In this document: one piece after another, positions 53,546 through 63,016 of the stretch | Layout of the letters: each line of letters begins with the position of its first letter | How positions within the stretch are numbered: position 1 is the stretch's first letter | Assembly (NCBI RefSeq): GCF_001661915.1 | Contig: NZ_LYWY01000019.1 | Coordinates: forward strand, 1-64,000 | From: Croceicoccus pelagius | GTDB taxonomy: Bacteria; Pseudomonadota; Alphaproteobacteria; Sphingomonadales; Sphingomonadaceae | DNA: 64,000 nucleotides | Direction of reading: 5' to 3' | Made by a program: the position numbers and the translations under genes | Notes under the pieces: generated by a model | Seen by the model: the letters and a program-made list of their open reading frames with translations, nothing else | Told to the model about the DNA's origin: nothing | Database searches by the model: none

Positions 53546-54738
53546 TAGAGCAGCAGCGGCGCGATCACTTCGCGCCATTTCTCCTCGTCCGCACCGGCAA
53601 TCGCGTTCAGATCGCCCGGCAGGCTTCCCGCATCATCAACCCATTCGCGCAAGGCCGGACCGCCGTTGATGACGTCGATAGCGAGCCGGTCGAACTCGTA
53701 CTCGTAGGGGAAGTCGCGCCAGATCTGATAGTCGGGATAGAGCCGCCGGATCGCCTTGAAGGCCAGCGCCTGAAGCCGCCACGGGCGGAAGGCATGGTGG
53801 TCGTAGAAGGCGCCCTCGGCATGGACCATCAGCGCGTTGCAAAGCTGGCCTGCGTGCTTGTGGAACGTCGGTTCGAAATAGCATTCACGGATGGCGCAGC
53901 CTTCCAGCCATTCGGGCGCGAACGAATTCATCTCCGCCAGCACCGCTTTCGCATCGACATCGGGCGCGCCGAACAGGACTTCGAGCGGCCGGGTCGTGCC
54001 CCTACCCTCGCTCAGCGTCGCGCCCTCGATCATGACGGTGCCGGCATAGGCGCGCGCCATGTTGAGATTGGCGGCGTTCGGGCTCGGGTTGATCCAGATG
54101 CGGCTGTCGGGCCAGCCGAAACCGGCGCCCTCAGGCTCCCAGCCTTCCATCCCGATCACGTGGTATCCGACGTCTAGGCCGAAATGTTTGATGAACCAGT
54201 GGCCCATTTCACCCAGCGTCAGTCCGTGGCGCATGACCATTGGTCCTGCCCCGACGAAGCTCTCTTGCCCCGGCAAAAGCAATGTGCCTTCGACCGGTCG
54301 ACCCGCGGGATTGGGACGGTCCAAGACCCAGACTTCCTTGCCCGCCCTCGCCGCTTCTTCCAGCAGGTAGAGCAGCGTGGTGACGAAGGTATAGATCCGG
54401 CAGCCGAGGTCCTGAAGGTCGAACAGGAAGACATCGGCCGACGACATCATCTGACCCGACGGACGCCGGACCTCGCCGTAAAGGCTGAACACCGGGATGC
54501 CGTAGACGGGATCGGTCTCGTCCTCGGTTTCGACCATGTTGTCCTGCTTGTCGCCCTTGAGCCCGTGTTGCGGGCCGAACGCGGAGGTCACATTCACCCC
54601 CGCCGCGATCAGCGCGTCGAGCGAATGGGTCAGGTCCTCGGTGACCGAGGCGGGATGGGCGACGAGAGCGACACGCTTTCCTTCAAGGGGCGCGCGAAGG
54701 CTCGCGTCGGCGAGCAGGCGATCGATACCGAACTTCAT
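53542..54738 (-). CDS. namZ: Exo-beta-N-acetylmuramidase NamZ-like (DUF1343)
   Basis: 398 residues with the DUF1343 pattern KRVALVAHPASVTEDLTHSLDAL, SAFGPQHGLKGDKQDNM, FDLQDLGCRIYTFVTTL and NPAGRPVEG. Members release terminal MurNAc from peptidoglycan fragments. No signal peptide is visible, in contrast to secreted NamZ, so a cytoplasmic recycling role is likely. Its start overlaps the DOMON-like gene (ATGA). Confidence 0.88.
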   Translation of the reverse strand: MKFGIDRLLADASLRAPLEGKRVALVAHPASVTEDLTHSLDALIAAGVNVTSAFGPQHGLKGDKQDNMVETEDETDPVYGIPVFSLYGEVRRPSGQMMSSADVFLFDLQDLGCRIYTFVTTLLYLLEEAARAGKEVWVLDRPNPAGRPVEGTLLLPGQESFVGAGPMVMRHGLTLGEMGHWFIKHFGLDVGYHVIGMEGWEPEGAGFGWPDSRIWINPSPNAANLNMARAYAGTVMIEGATLSEGRGTTRPLEVLFGAPDVDAKAVLAEMNSFAPEWLEGCAIRECYFEPTFHKHAGQLCNALMVHAEGAFYDHHAFRPWRLQALAFKAIRRLYPDYQIWRDFPYEYEFDRLAIDVINGGPALREWVDDAGSLPGDLNAIAGADEEKWREVIAPLLLY

Positions 54739-55265
54739 TTGGCTGCTGCTGCTTCAACCGGCAGTGCAAAGCAAGCCGCATCATGGAAATCAGGGCGATC
54801 GGTGGATTGTTCGAGTGCCCAGAACGTCTTGGTATCACCGTTCTCCTCCAGCACCGCGCTCAGTCCCATCGCCTCGAACCCGGCCAGATCCCGCGCGCTC
54901 AGCGTCACGTTCACCGCCAGTATGCGATCGCCGGCGCGGGCAGACACCTCGGGCATCGTTGTGGGGTTGAACTCGCTCATCCCCGCTCGGTAGCTTTCGA
55001 AATCGTAGATCGCCCAGCGGCCCGACGTGGCAAAGTTGAATTCGCGGTACGATCCGTCCCCGCGCCGCAGAAACAGTTCGAAACAGGTCGTCTGCCAAAG
55101 CTCGTCCTGCTTTCCGCGCCCCGTAAACTCGGGCAGGATCAACTCGTCGATACCTTCGATACGGTACCGGGCCATGGCCATGCCGGGTTTGGGAAAGATC
55201 ACTTCCGCTTCTACGCTGCGGACGCTCACCGGCGGGTGCGCCGGATGGGGGATCAGGGTGTGCAT
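54735..55265 (-). CDS. DOMON-like (CBM9-like) protein
   Basis: 176 residues. A single beta-sandwich of the DOMON/CBM9-like type: PPVSVRSVEAEVIFPKPGMAMARYRIEG, then LWQTTCFELFLRRGDGSYREFNFATSGRWAIYDFESYR. There is no signal peptide. It is coupled to namZ, so a sugar-binding role with the muramidase is plausible. Carbohydrate binding is inferred, not shown. Confidence 0.75.
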   Translation of the reverse strand: MHTLIPHPAHPPVSVRSVEAEVIFPKPGMAMARYRIEGIDELILPEFTGRGKQDELWQTTCFELFLRRGDGSYREFNFATSGRWAIYDFESYRAGMSEFNPTTMPEVSARAGDRILAVNVTLSARDLAGFEAMGLSAVLEENGDTKTFWALEQSTDRPDFHDAACFALPVEAAAAK

Positions 55266-55358
55266 CCGCTCTATCTAGCGCCCGTTTCGATCCAGTGGCA
55301 ATCACGCATGTAACAGGTGCTTTGCCTTCACCAGCGCCCGTGCTAGGCGCGCGCCACC

Positions 55359-56588
55359 ATGACCGAATTCAGCTCTTCCCTGCTCCGCCTCCTTAGCGAG
55401 CGCGGCTACATCCACCAGGTTACCGACGCGGGCGCTCTCGATGCGCTGGCCGGCAAGCAGGTCGTTCCCGGTTACGCCGGTTTCGACGCGACCGCTTCCT
55501 CGCTCCATGTCGGCCATCTCGTGCAGATCATGCTGCTGCGCCGGCTTCAGCAGGCCGGACACAAGCCGATCGTCGTCATGGGCGGCGGCACGACCAAAGT
55601 CGGTGATCCGTCGGGCAAAGACGAGAGCCGCAAGATGCTGACTAACGAGGCGATCGAGGAAAACATTGCCGCGATCCGCCCGGTGTTCATGCGGATGCTC
55701 GATTTCGGTGACGGCCCAACCGATGCGGTCATGGTCAATAACGATGAATGGCTCTCGACGCTTGGCTACATCGAACTGCTGCGCGATGTCGGTGCACACT
55801 TCACGATCAACCGGATGCTGACGTTCGATTCGGTAAAGCTGCGCCTCGATCGTGAACAGCCGCTGACCTTCCTCGAATTCAATTACATGATACTGCAGGC
55901 CTACGATTTCCGCACTCTGGCGCAGACTTACGGCTGCCGCCTGCAGATGGGCGGATCGGATCAGTGGGGCAATATCGTTAACGGCATCGAGCTTGGCCGC
56001 CGCATGGACGCGGCCGAGCTTTTCGGCGTCACCACCCCGCTGCTCACCACCGCAAGCGGCGCCAAGATGGGCAAGACCGCTGCCGGCGCCGTCTGGCTGA
56101 ACGAGGACCTGCTGCCGCATTACGATTTCTGGCAGTACTGGCGCAATTGTGACGATGCCGACGTTGGCCGTTTCCTGCGTCTGTTCACCGATGTCTCGCT
56201 GGAGGAAATTGCGAAACTCGAAGCGCTCGAAGGCGCGGCGATCAACGACGCGAAGATCCGTCTTGCCAACGAAGTTACCGCGATGGTCCGCGGCCCCGAA
56301 GCGGCGCAGGCTGCCGAGGCTACGGCGCGAGAAACGTTCGCAGGTGGCGGCCTTGGCGCCGACCTTCCGACGCTCGACCTTCCGGCTGGCGGTCTGTCTG
56401 TGATGGCAGCGCTGACCGAGCTCGGCTTTACAAAGTCCAATGGCGAGGCAAAGCGCAAGGTCGGCGAAGGCGCGGTGAAGCTGGACGACGCAGCGATCAC
56501 CGATCCGGGCGCGACGATCACGCTGGACGCGGGCGCCACGGCCAAGCTCAGCCTCGGCAAGAAGAAGCACGCGATCCTGAAAGGCTGA
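55359..56588 (+). CDS. tyrS: Tyrosine--tRNA ligase
   Basis: 409 residues. HIGH motif as SLHVGHL (50-53), KMSKS as [26 protein letters not shown] before it, and a C-terminal S4-like RNA-binding domain ([22 protein letters not shown]). It charges tRNA-Tyr. It diverges from the DOMON-like gene across 93 bp. Confidence 0.96.
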   Translation: MTEFSSSLLRLLSERGYIHQVTDAGALDALAGKQVVPGYAGFDATASSLHVGHLVQIMLLRRLQQAGHKPIVVMGGGTTKVGDPSGKDESRKMLTNEAIEENIAAIRPVFMRMLDFGDGPTDAVMVNNDEWLSTLGYIELLRDVGAHFTINRMLTFDSVKLRLDREQPLTFLEFNYMILQAYDFRTLAQTYGCRLQMGGSDQWGNIVNGIELGRRMDAAELFGVTTPLLTTASGAKMGKTAAGAVWLNEDLLPHYDFWQYWRNCDDADVGRFLRLFTDVSLEEIAKLEALEGAAINDAKIRLANEVTAMVRGPEAAQAAEATARETFAGGGLGADLPTLDLPAGGLSVMAALTELGFTKSNGEAKRKVGEGAVKLDDAAITDPGATITLDAGATAKLSLGKKKHAILKG

Positions 56589-56700
56589 TCCGGCAGCGGT
56601 TGGAGGGTACCCGAAACCCTGCAAAACATTGCCGCCATTTACCTTTTGTTCGCCATTGCCGGTTACTCTTTGCGGATCGGACGCAATTGGAGTGACGCGG

Positions 56701-57051
56701 GTGATCGGTGGTGCGCAGCTTTCGGTAACGGACCTTCGTCAGGCAGCTCGCCATCCCGTCGATTATCCGGTCCTTGCCGAACATCGCCGCATCGGCGACA
56801 TCCACATGCACATCACGAACATTTCGGCCAATGGCTTCATGGTGGAAAGCGACGTGGCCATCGGACGGGGCGAGCGCGTTATGCTCCGCCTGCCCGAAAT
56901 CGGCCGCATCGAAGCACACGTGATCTGGGTGTCTGAAGGGCGCGCCGGTTTCCAGTTCGAGCGCATCCTGCGCCCCGACGCCTTTGGCTCGATGGTCGAC
57001 CAGATGCAGCCGCGCGCCAGACCCAAGCCACGTCTGCGCAAAGCCAAGTAA
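56701..57051 (+). CDS. PilZ-domain protein
   Basis: 116 residues from GTG 56701, preceded by TTGGAG at 8-base spacing; the longer frame to 56629 has no such site. The PilZ motifs are RQAARHPVDYPV (Arg switch region) and ITNISANGFMVESDV (NxSxxG), with late EAHVIWVSEGRAGFQFERIL. It probably binds cyclic di-GMP. The tail is basic (QPRARPKPRLRKAK). Companion of the PilZ gene at 10081, though not adjacent. Confidence 0.8.
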   Translation: MIGGAQLSVTDLRQAARHPVDYPVLAEHRRIGDIHMHITNISANGFMVESDVAIGRGERVMLRLPEIGRIEAHVIWVSEGRAGFQFERILRPDAFGSMVDQMQPRARPKPRLRKAK

Positions 57052-57111
57052 TGCGATCCAGCCCCCCTTGCGACTTGTAAATGCAAGCCGCAGTCCGCAC
57101 ATCGCGGTGCA

Positions 57112-57831
57112 ATGACAGAACAACCATTGCAGAATATCGCGTTGCTTATCGACGCGGACAACACCACGCCTGCCGGGATCGATCCCGTGCTGACCGCTCT
57201 GGCGGAGCTAGGGCAGGTCAACATCCGGCGCGCCTACGGAAACTGGGCCAAGCCTAACCTTGCCAAATGGGCGCAGATCACCAACGAATACGGCATCCGC
57301 CCGCAACAGCAGTTCGACCTAACCAAGGGCAAGAATGCCACCGACATGGCAATGACGATCGATGCGATCGACCTGCTTTACCAAGGTAAGGTCGACGGCT
57401 TCGGCATCATGAGCAGCGACAGCGACTTCACCCCGCTGGTGTCGCGCCTGCGTCAGGACGGCCTGGTTGTCTATGGCTTCGGCTGGAAGAACAAGGCGCC
57501 GCAGGCGTTGCAGACAGCCTGCACCCGTTTCATCGACATCGACGCCCTGATCCGCGACGACAGCGATGATGGCACCAGGAACGGCGCCAAGGCGCAGGGC
57601 GAACCGGTAGACGAGGCTCTCGTCACCCTGCTCGGCAAGGCATGGCGCGCGGCGAACCGGTCCGAGGACGGATATGCACGACTTGGCGAAGTCGGACAGA
57701 TCGCAGGCAACCGGTCGAACTTCGACGTGCGCAATTACGGCTTCAAGCGGCTGATCGACATGATGGAATCTCTTCCCAATTTCGAAGTGCAGCGCCGCGA
57801 CGGTCAGGCTTGGGTCAAGCGCCTGCGCTAA
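57112..57831 (+). CDS. NYN-domain protein with LOTUS-like C-terminus
   Basis: 239 residues. The NYN (PIN-like) nuclease domain has its acidic residues in IALLIDADNTTPAGI, NATDMAMTIDAIDLL and IMSSDSDFTPLVSRLRQDG. The C-terminal 70 residues (LVTLLGKAWRAANRSEDGYARLGEVGQIAGNRSNFDVRNYGFKRLIDMME) look like an OST-HTH/LOTUS RNA-binding domain. It may cut or bind RNA. Ends at a terminator shared with the convergent gene. Confidence 0.85.
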   Translation: MTEQPLQNIALLIDADNTTPAGIDPVLTALAELGQVNIRRAYGNWAKPNLAKWAQITNEYGIRPQQQFDLTKGKNATDMAMTIDAIDLLYQGKVDGFGIMSSDSDFTPLVSRLRQDGLVVYGFGWKNKAPQALQTACTRFIDIDALIRDDSDDGTRNGAKAQGEPVDEALVTLLGKAWRAANRSEDGYARLGEVGQIAGNRSNFDVRNYGFKRLIDMMESLPNFEVQRRDGQAWVKRLR

Positions 57832-57856
57832 CCCCCTCGCCTAGCGCGGACAAAGA

Positions 57857-57886
57857 AAAAGGGCGGCCCCGCAAGGCCGCCCTTTT
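57857..57886. terminator. Bidirectional intrinsic terminator
   Basis: AAAAGGGCGGCC pairs with GGCCGCCCTTTT around a 6-base loop, giving T runs for both strands. It lies between the NYN gene (ends 57831) and the convergent exported protein gene (ends 57913). Confidence 0.9.
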
Positions 57887-57912
57887 CTGTGTTTCTGGCG
57901 GTGACGCGCCAA

Positions 57913-59151
57913 TCAGCTGGCGCTCTTGCTGTTCACGTAGGAGATCCACATCTTGGCAAGGGTAGAACGGTTGCCCGTGGTGATCTGCTCGAACGTCGCC
58001 TTGGCTTCGGCATACTTGCCCTGGTCAGCCTGCGCGATGCCGAGACCGGTCAGCGCGGCGGCCTTGTCCGTCACGCCCATCGAGATCGCCTTGGTGTACA
58101 GTGCTTCGGCCTGAGCACCCTTGCCGTAACCGAGGTAGACGTCGGCGATGGCCATTGCTTCGCTCGCACCCTGCGGGTTCTTGGAATCGGCGTCGATCTC
58201 CTTGAGCGTCTGAGCCATGCGGCTATTGGCAACCTTCAGCTCTTCGCTGACGATGGCCGACGAACCGTCGAGCACGCCGTCGGCGATGCCCATGTCGATG
58301 ATCGACTTGACTTCAGCCGGGCGGCGACGGGCATCAGCGCCCTGCAGATATGCCATGTACTGCTGGCGAACGGTCATGCCGTCGTTACGAGCCATCAGGC
58401 GCAGCAGGTCGAGTTCTTCTTCCTTGGTGAAGGGCGAAAGTGCCGACAGGACCTTGTAGGCTTCACCGCGATATTCCGCGCGCGGCGAAGAATCGAGGAC
58501 GTGCATCGCCCACTTGAAAGCCTGGTCGTTGAGACCATTGTTCGCAGCGATCGCAAGACCGCGGAACGGAACCGAATCGTCAACCTTCTGACCGGCGGCG
58601 CGCGTTGCGGCCATCGCCTTCTCGATCATGGTGAGACCCTGCTGAAACTGACCTTCGCCGACATACGTCTCGGCAATCAGCGACGGGATCTGCGGGTCGT
58701 TCGGCATCAGGGCCTGCGCCTTTTCAAGGTACGAACGCGCAGTTGCATAATCCTTGGCGTTGTAGCCAAGCTGACCTGCGGCAAGATAGATCTTCCCGAC
58801 GCTTTCTTCCGGCAGCTTGCCACTGTCGGCCATCATCTTCACACCCTGGTACTGCAGGGCCTGATCGCCGGTCTTGGCACCGACGTTATAGATCAGCTGG
58901 CCACCGGCGAGCATTTCGTCGGGCGACTTGATCGTCGCGGTAAGGCCCGGCAGTTCGGCAGCAACGGCGGTGTCACCCGCATCGACCTTCGTCGAAATAG
59001 GCTGATAGACCGCGATGAACTCCTTCGAGTACTGGCCGCTGGCACCCTTCTTCTTCTGCGCAGCTTCAGCAGGCGCAGCGACGGCAATCATACCCGTGGC
59101 ACCGATTGCCAGTGCCATGGCCATCGCAACACGCGAAATCGAACGCTTCAT
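57913..59151 (-). CDS. Exported TPR-like repeat protein
   Basis: 412 residues from ATG 59151, with GAGGAG upstream. A signal peptide ends APAEA. The rest is helical with TPR-like units (QADQGKYAEAKATFEQI, LGYNAKDYATARSYLEKAQALMPNDP, VGEGQFQQGLTMIEKAM). It is likely a periplasmic scaffold or protein-protein adaptor. No specific partner is recognised. It diverges from gyrA across 334 bp. Confidence 0.75.
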   Translation of the reverse strand: MKRSISRVAMAMALAIGATGMIAVAAPAEAAQKKKGASGQYSKEFIAVYQPISTKVDAGDTAVAAELPGLTATIKSPDEMLAGGQLIYNVGAKTGDQALQYQGVKMMADSGKLPEESVGKIYLAAGQLGYNAKDYATARSYLEKAQALMPNDPQIPSLIAETYVGEGQFQQGLTMIEKAMAATRAAGQKVDDSVPFRGLAIAANNGLNDQAFKWAMHVLDSSPRAEYRGEAYKVLSALSPFTKEEELDLLRLMARNDGMTVRQQYMAYLQGADARRRPAEVKSIIDMGIADGVLDGSSAIVSEELKVANSRMAQTLKEIDADSKNPQGASEAMAIADVYLGYGKGAQAEALYTKAISMGVTDKAAALTGLGIAQADQGKYAEAKATFEQITTGNRSTLAKMWISYVNSKSAS

Positions 59152-59485
59152 GAAATACTCCTCAACCATCCAGATGCGCCGTCGGCGGCCAATCAACCGC
59201 CGGGGCGCGTGAATTCCCGTTCCGTGCGGGCCATGCCGATTTTTGCCCCTATTGGCAACCGGACAGGACCTTGCACAATTGACATTGTAACTAGGGGATC
59301 ACCGCTGAACGCGGATTGAATGGCGCGTTTGCCCATGTGCAGCATCGCCCTGTTACGACATGGCCGGAAAGTGTGGAAAAGACCGCCTTCGACTGGCTCA
59401 ATTCTGCCGTTTCGCTAGCCATTGCGCCCCCCCTCCCCTAGGGTGCGGACATACGAAAAATCATAGAGAACAAGAGCCGTCATTC
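59152..59485. other. 334-bp divergent intergenic region before gyrA
   Basis: The gap holds the promoters of the TPR-like gene (minus) and gyrA (plus). TTGACA occurs at 59279-59284, but no convincing -10 element follows at 17 bases. No EcfG or sigma32 pattern and no strong hairpin was seen. No small gene is supported. Confidence 0.5.
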
Positions 59486-62257
59486 GTGAACGATCTGACT
59501 GATACTGCGCCGCTTCCCGGCCAACCCGACATCGAACCGATCGACATCGTCGACGAGATGAAGTCGAGCTACCTCGACTACGCGATGAGCGTCATCGTCA
59601 GCCGCGCGCTGCCCGATGTCCGCGACGGCCTGAAACCCGTTCACCGCCGCATCCTCTTCGCCAGCCAGGAAGGCGGGTTCGTCGCCGGACGCCCTTATCG
59701 CAAGAGCGCGAAGATCGTCGGCGACGTGATGGGCAACTACCACCCGCACGGCGACAGCGCGATCTACGATGCGCTGGCCCGCATGACGCAGGACTGGTCG
59801 ATGCGACTGCCGCTTATCGACGGTCAGGGCAACTTCGGTTCTATGGACCCCGATCCGCCGGCTTCGATGCGTTATACCGAGGCCCGCCTTGCCCGCGTCG
59901 CCAATTCGCTGCTCGACGATCTCGACAAGGATACCGTCGATTTTGCCGACAACTACGACGGTTCGCGCAGCGAACCCGAGGTTCTGCCCGCCCGCTTCCC
60001 GAACCTGCTGGTCAACGGCGCAGGCGGCATCGCGGTCGGCATGGCGACGAACATTCCGCCGCACAACCTTGGCGAAGTGATCGACGGCTGCCTTGCCATG
60101 ATCGAGAACCCGGCCATCACCGTTGACGAATTGTTCGAGATCATCCCCGGCCCCGACTTCCCGACCGCTCCGCTGATCCTCGGCCAGTCGGGTGCGCGTA
60201 ATGCCTACCGCGAGGGGCGTGGCTCAATCCTGCAGCGCTGCCGCCACGAGATCGAGGAAAAGCGCGGCGACCGCCGCTCGATCGTTCTCACCTCGATGCC
60301 GTTCCAGGTCGGCAAGTCGAACCTCGTCGAGAAGATCGCCGAGGCCGCCAAGGACAAGCGGATCGAGGGTGTGTCCGACATCCGCGACGAATCGAACCGC
60401 GAAGGCGTGCGCGTCGTCGTTGACCTGAAGCGCGATGCCTCACCCGAGGTCGTGCTCAACCAGATCTGGCGGTACACGCCTGCGCAGTCGAGCTTTCCGG
60501 CCAACATGCTGGCGATCCGCGGAGGCCGGCCCGAAGTGCTGAACCTGCGGGACATCCTGCAAAGCTTCATCCACTTCCGCGAAGACGTCATCACCCGCCG
60601 CACCAAGTTCGAGCTGAACAAGGCCCGCGAACGTGCGCACATCTTGCTCGGCCTCGTTATCGCAGTGACGAACCTTGATGAGGTGGTGAAGATCATCCGT
60701 GGTTCGGCAAGCCCAGCCATAGCGCGCGAAAGCCTGCTGGCCCGCGAATGGCCGATGGGTGAAATCGCCCCCTACATCCGCCTTGTGGAAGCGATCGAGG
60801 ACGACGACGACCTCGACAAGCAGCCGACCTATACGCTGAGCGAAACCCAGGTCCGCGCCATACTCGACCTGCGCCTGCACCGCCTGACGGCAATGGGCCG
60901 CGAGGAAATCGGCGAGGAACTGCAGAAGCTGGCCACTGACATCACGGGCTATCTCGAAATCCTCGGCGACCGGGTAAAGCTCTATCAGGTCATGCAGGAC
61001 GAGCTGCGCGAAGTGCGCGACGCCTATGCAACGCCGCGCGTCTCCGAGATTGCACCTGCATGGGACGGTATCGAGGACGAAGACCTGATCGAGCGGGACG
61101 AGATGGTCGTCACCGTAACGATGGGCGGCTACATCAAGCGCACGCCGCTCTCGACCTTCCGCGCTCAGGCCCGCGGCGGCAAGGGCCGCGCCGGCATGGC
61201 GACGAAAGACGAGGACGCGGTCACCAATCTGTTCGTGACCAGCACGCACAATCCGGTGCTGTTCTTCTCGACCGCGGGCAAGGTCTATCGCATGAAGGTT
61301 TGGAAGCTGCCTGAAGGTGGCCCGACCACCCGTGGCCGCCCGATGGTGAATCTCCTGCCGCTCGGCGATGGAGAGACGATCCAGACGGTCCTTCCCCTCC
61401 CCGAGGACGAGGAGGAGTGGGGCAACCTGCATGTCATGTTCGCCACCGGCAACGGCACCGTGCGACGCAACTCGATGGCATCGTTCACGAACGTGCCTTC
61501 GAACGGCAAGATCGCGATGCGCTTTGACGACGACAGCGACGACTACCTCGTCGGTGTGCGCTTGCTGACGCCAGACGACGACGTCCTGCTGGCAAGCCGC
61601 GAAGGCAAGGCGATCCGCTTCTCCGCCGAAGATGTCCGTGAATTCCAGTCGCGCACGTCGACCGGCGTTCGCGGCATGACGCTGAAGGGTGATGACAAGG
61701 TCATCTCGATCTCGGTCCTGAACGGTGCCGAACTCGAACAGCGCGACGAATATCTGCGTGCCGCTCCGTGGAAGGAGAACGAGGCCGAACCGACACTCGA
61801 CGCAGATACGATGGCCCGGATGGAGGAAGCCGAAGAGTTCATCCTTACCGTCTGCGCCAACGGCTATGGCAAGATGAGCTCGGCCTACGAGTATCGTCGC
61901 ACCGGGCGCGGCGGTCAGGGCATCACCAACATCGACAATATTGAGCGTAACGGCCCGGTCGTCGCCAGCTTCCCCGCGCACAAGGGCGAGCAGCTTATGC
62001 TCGTCACCGACCAGGCGAAGCTGATCCGAATGCCGCTATCGTCGCTTCGCGTCATCGGTCGCGGCTCGGCAGGCGTACGTCTGTTCGACGTTGCCAAGGG
62101 TGAACATGTCGTGGGCTGCGCCCGCATTGACGAGGAAGAAGCACCCGAGAACGAGGCCGAGGAAGCGATCGTCGAGGAAATCCTTGGCCGTGATGCGGAC
62201 GAGACGACACCCCAGACCACGCAGGACCGCGACGACCCGCCACCGACCGAGGCCTGA
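59486..62257 (+). CDS. gyrA: DNA gyrase subunit A
   Basis: 923 residues from GTG 59486. The quinolone region reads [10 protein letters not shown] (Ser91, Asp95), the sensitive-type residues. The active tyrosine is Tyr130 (RYTEARL). The GyrA box lies in [12 protein letters not shown], which marks gyrase rather than ParC, and the C-terminal beta-pinwheel repeats follow. The acidic tail ([17 protein letters not shown]) is long. The frame runs further upstream to 59360, but without gyrA character. It introduces negative supercoils with GyrB. Confidence 0.96.
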   Translation: MNDLTDTAPLPGQPDIEPIDIVDEMKSSYLDYAMSVIVSRALPDVRDGLKPVHRRILFASQEGGFVAGRPYRKSAKIVGDVMGNYHPHGDSAIYDALARMTQDWSMRLPLIDGQGNFGSMDPDPPASMRYTEARLARVANSLLDDLDKDTVDFADNYDGSRSEPEVLPARFPNLLVNGAGGIAVGMATNIPPHNLGEVIDGCLAMIENPAITVDELFEIIPGPDFPTAPLILGQSGARNAYREGRGSILQRCRHEIEEKRGDRRSIVLTSMPFQVGKSNLVEKIAEAAKDKRIEGVSDIRDESNREGVRVVVDLKRDASPEVVLNQIWRYTPAQSSFPANMLAIRGGRPEVLNLRDILQSFIHFREDVITRRTKFELNKARERAHILLGLVIAVTNLDEVVKIIRGSASPAIARESLLAREWPMGEIAPYIRLVEAIEDDDDLDKQPTYTLSETQVRAILDLRLHRLTAMGREEIGEELQKLATDITGYLEILGDRVKLYQVMQDELREVRDAYATPRVSEIAPAWDGIEDEDLIERDEMVVTVTMGGYIKRTPLSTFRAQARGGKGRAGMATKDEDAVTNLFVTSTHNPVLFFSTAGKVYRMKVWKLPEGGPTTRGRPMVNLLPLGDGETIQTVLPLPEDEEEWGNLHVMFATGNGTVRRNSMASFTNVPSNGKIAMRFDDDSDDYLVGVRLLTPDDDVLLASREGKAIRFSAEDVREFQSRTSTGVRGMTLKGDDKVISISVLNGAELEQRDEYLRAAPWKENEAEPTLDADTMARMEEAEEFILTVCANGYGKMSSAYEYRRTGRGGQGITNIDNIERNGPVVASFPAHKGEQLMLVTDQAKLIRMPLSSLRVIGRGSAGVRLFDVAKGEHVVGCARIDEEEAPENEAEEAIVEEILGRDADETTPQTTQDRDDPPPTEA

Positions 62258-62260
62258 TAT

Positions 62261-62986
62261 TCAGGCTGCGGCGTCGCGTCGCAGCCTGCTGACGACACCC
62301 GTAGCGATCAGGAGCTGGCCCGCGTAATAGAGCGGCCACACCAGCTTCAACGCGATCGGGTTGTCGTGGTGGATTGGGCCAAGCGTTGCGAACAGCAGAA
62401 GGTCCGACACTACGAACAGGATTGCCCCGACGCCGACGCGGTAGCGCGAAAAGCGGCTGGTCCAGGCCATGGCGGCCATGATCGCAAGCAGCAGCGAGAA
62501 GCCGGTCGCGAGCAGCCGCCCTTCTTCGCCGCGAAGCAGGAACCAGCTGATAATCGGCACAGCGATGACGAGCACGAGGGCGAGCACCTTCTGCGACCCG
62601 ACCGTGTGATCGCGCCGGTTGCGGGCATAGAGCCAGATACCAAGCAGCAGCGAAAAGCCCATCAGGGTCGCCGCGCTGGCGTACTGAAGCTCGGAAAACA
62701 TGTCCGACACGCCCGCGATCAGCAACAGGCCGGTGAGCGCGTGTCCGTCGGGACCGAGGTGGCGCTGAAACGCATAGAGCGCGAGCAGGACGAGCGGCAG
62801 CCCCTTCCATACGACCTTGAAAAGGCCGGGAATCATGTGGCTATCCTCGAAGAACCACCACGCCACCGCGACGATAATGCTGGCGAGCAACCACGGCCGC
62901 CTTTGTGCCAATGCGCGTCTCACGACCTTTGTCTTGTGCTCCCCTGCGCCGACCAGTCGGCTTTCGATGTCTCTTTGCATTTGCAT
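62261..62986 (-). CDS. YhhN/lysoplasmalogenase-family membrane protein
   Basis: 241 residues from ATG 62986 (or 62980). About eight hydrophobic helices with VVWKGLPLVLLALYAF, LLIAGVSDMFSEL and FVVSDLLLFATLGPIHH, the YhhN/TMEM86 pattern. Eukaryotic members hydrolyse lysoplasmalogen; bacterial activity is largely unknown. It faces gyrA and diverges from trmFO by 30 bp. Confidence 0.85.
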   Translation of the reverse strand: MQMQRDIESRLVGAGEHKTKVVRRALAQRRPWLLASIIVAVAWWFFEDSHMIPGLFKVVWKGLPLVLLALYAFQRHLGPDGHALTGLLLIAGVSDMFSELQYASAATLMGFSLLLGIWLYARNRRDHTVGSQKVLALVLVIAVPIISWFLLRGEEGRLLATGFSLLLAIMAAMAWTSRFSRYRVGVGAILFVVSDLLLFATLGPIHHDNPIALKLVWPLYYAGQLLIATGVVSRLRRDAAA

Positions 62987-63016
62987 TACCCGATAGGCAA
63001 TCGCTAACCCGCGCAC

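Noticed and set aside
59279-59284. TTGACA before gyrA
   Set aside because: No matching -10 element at 16-18 bases, so not claimed as a promoter.
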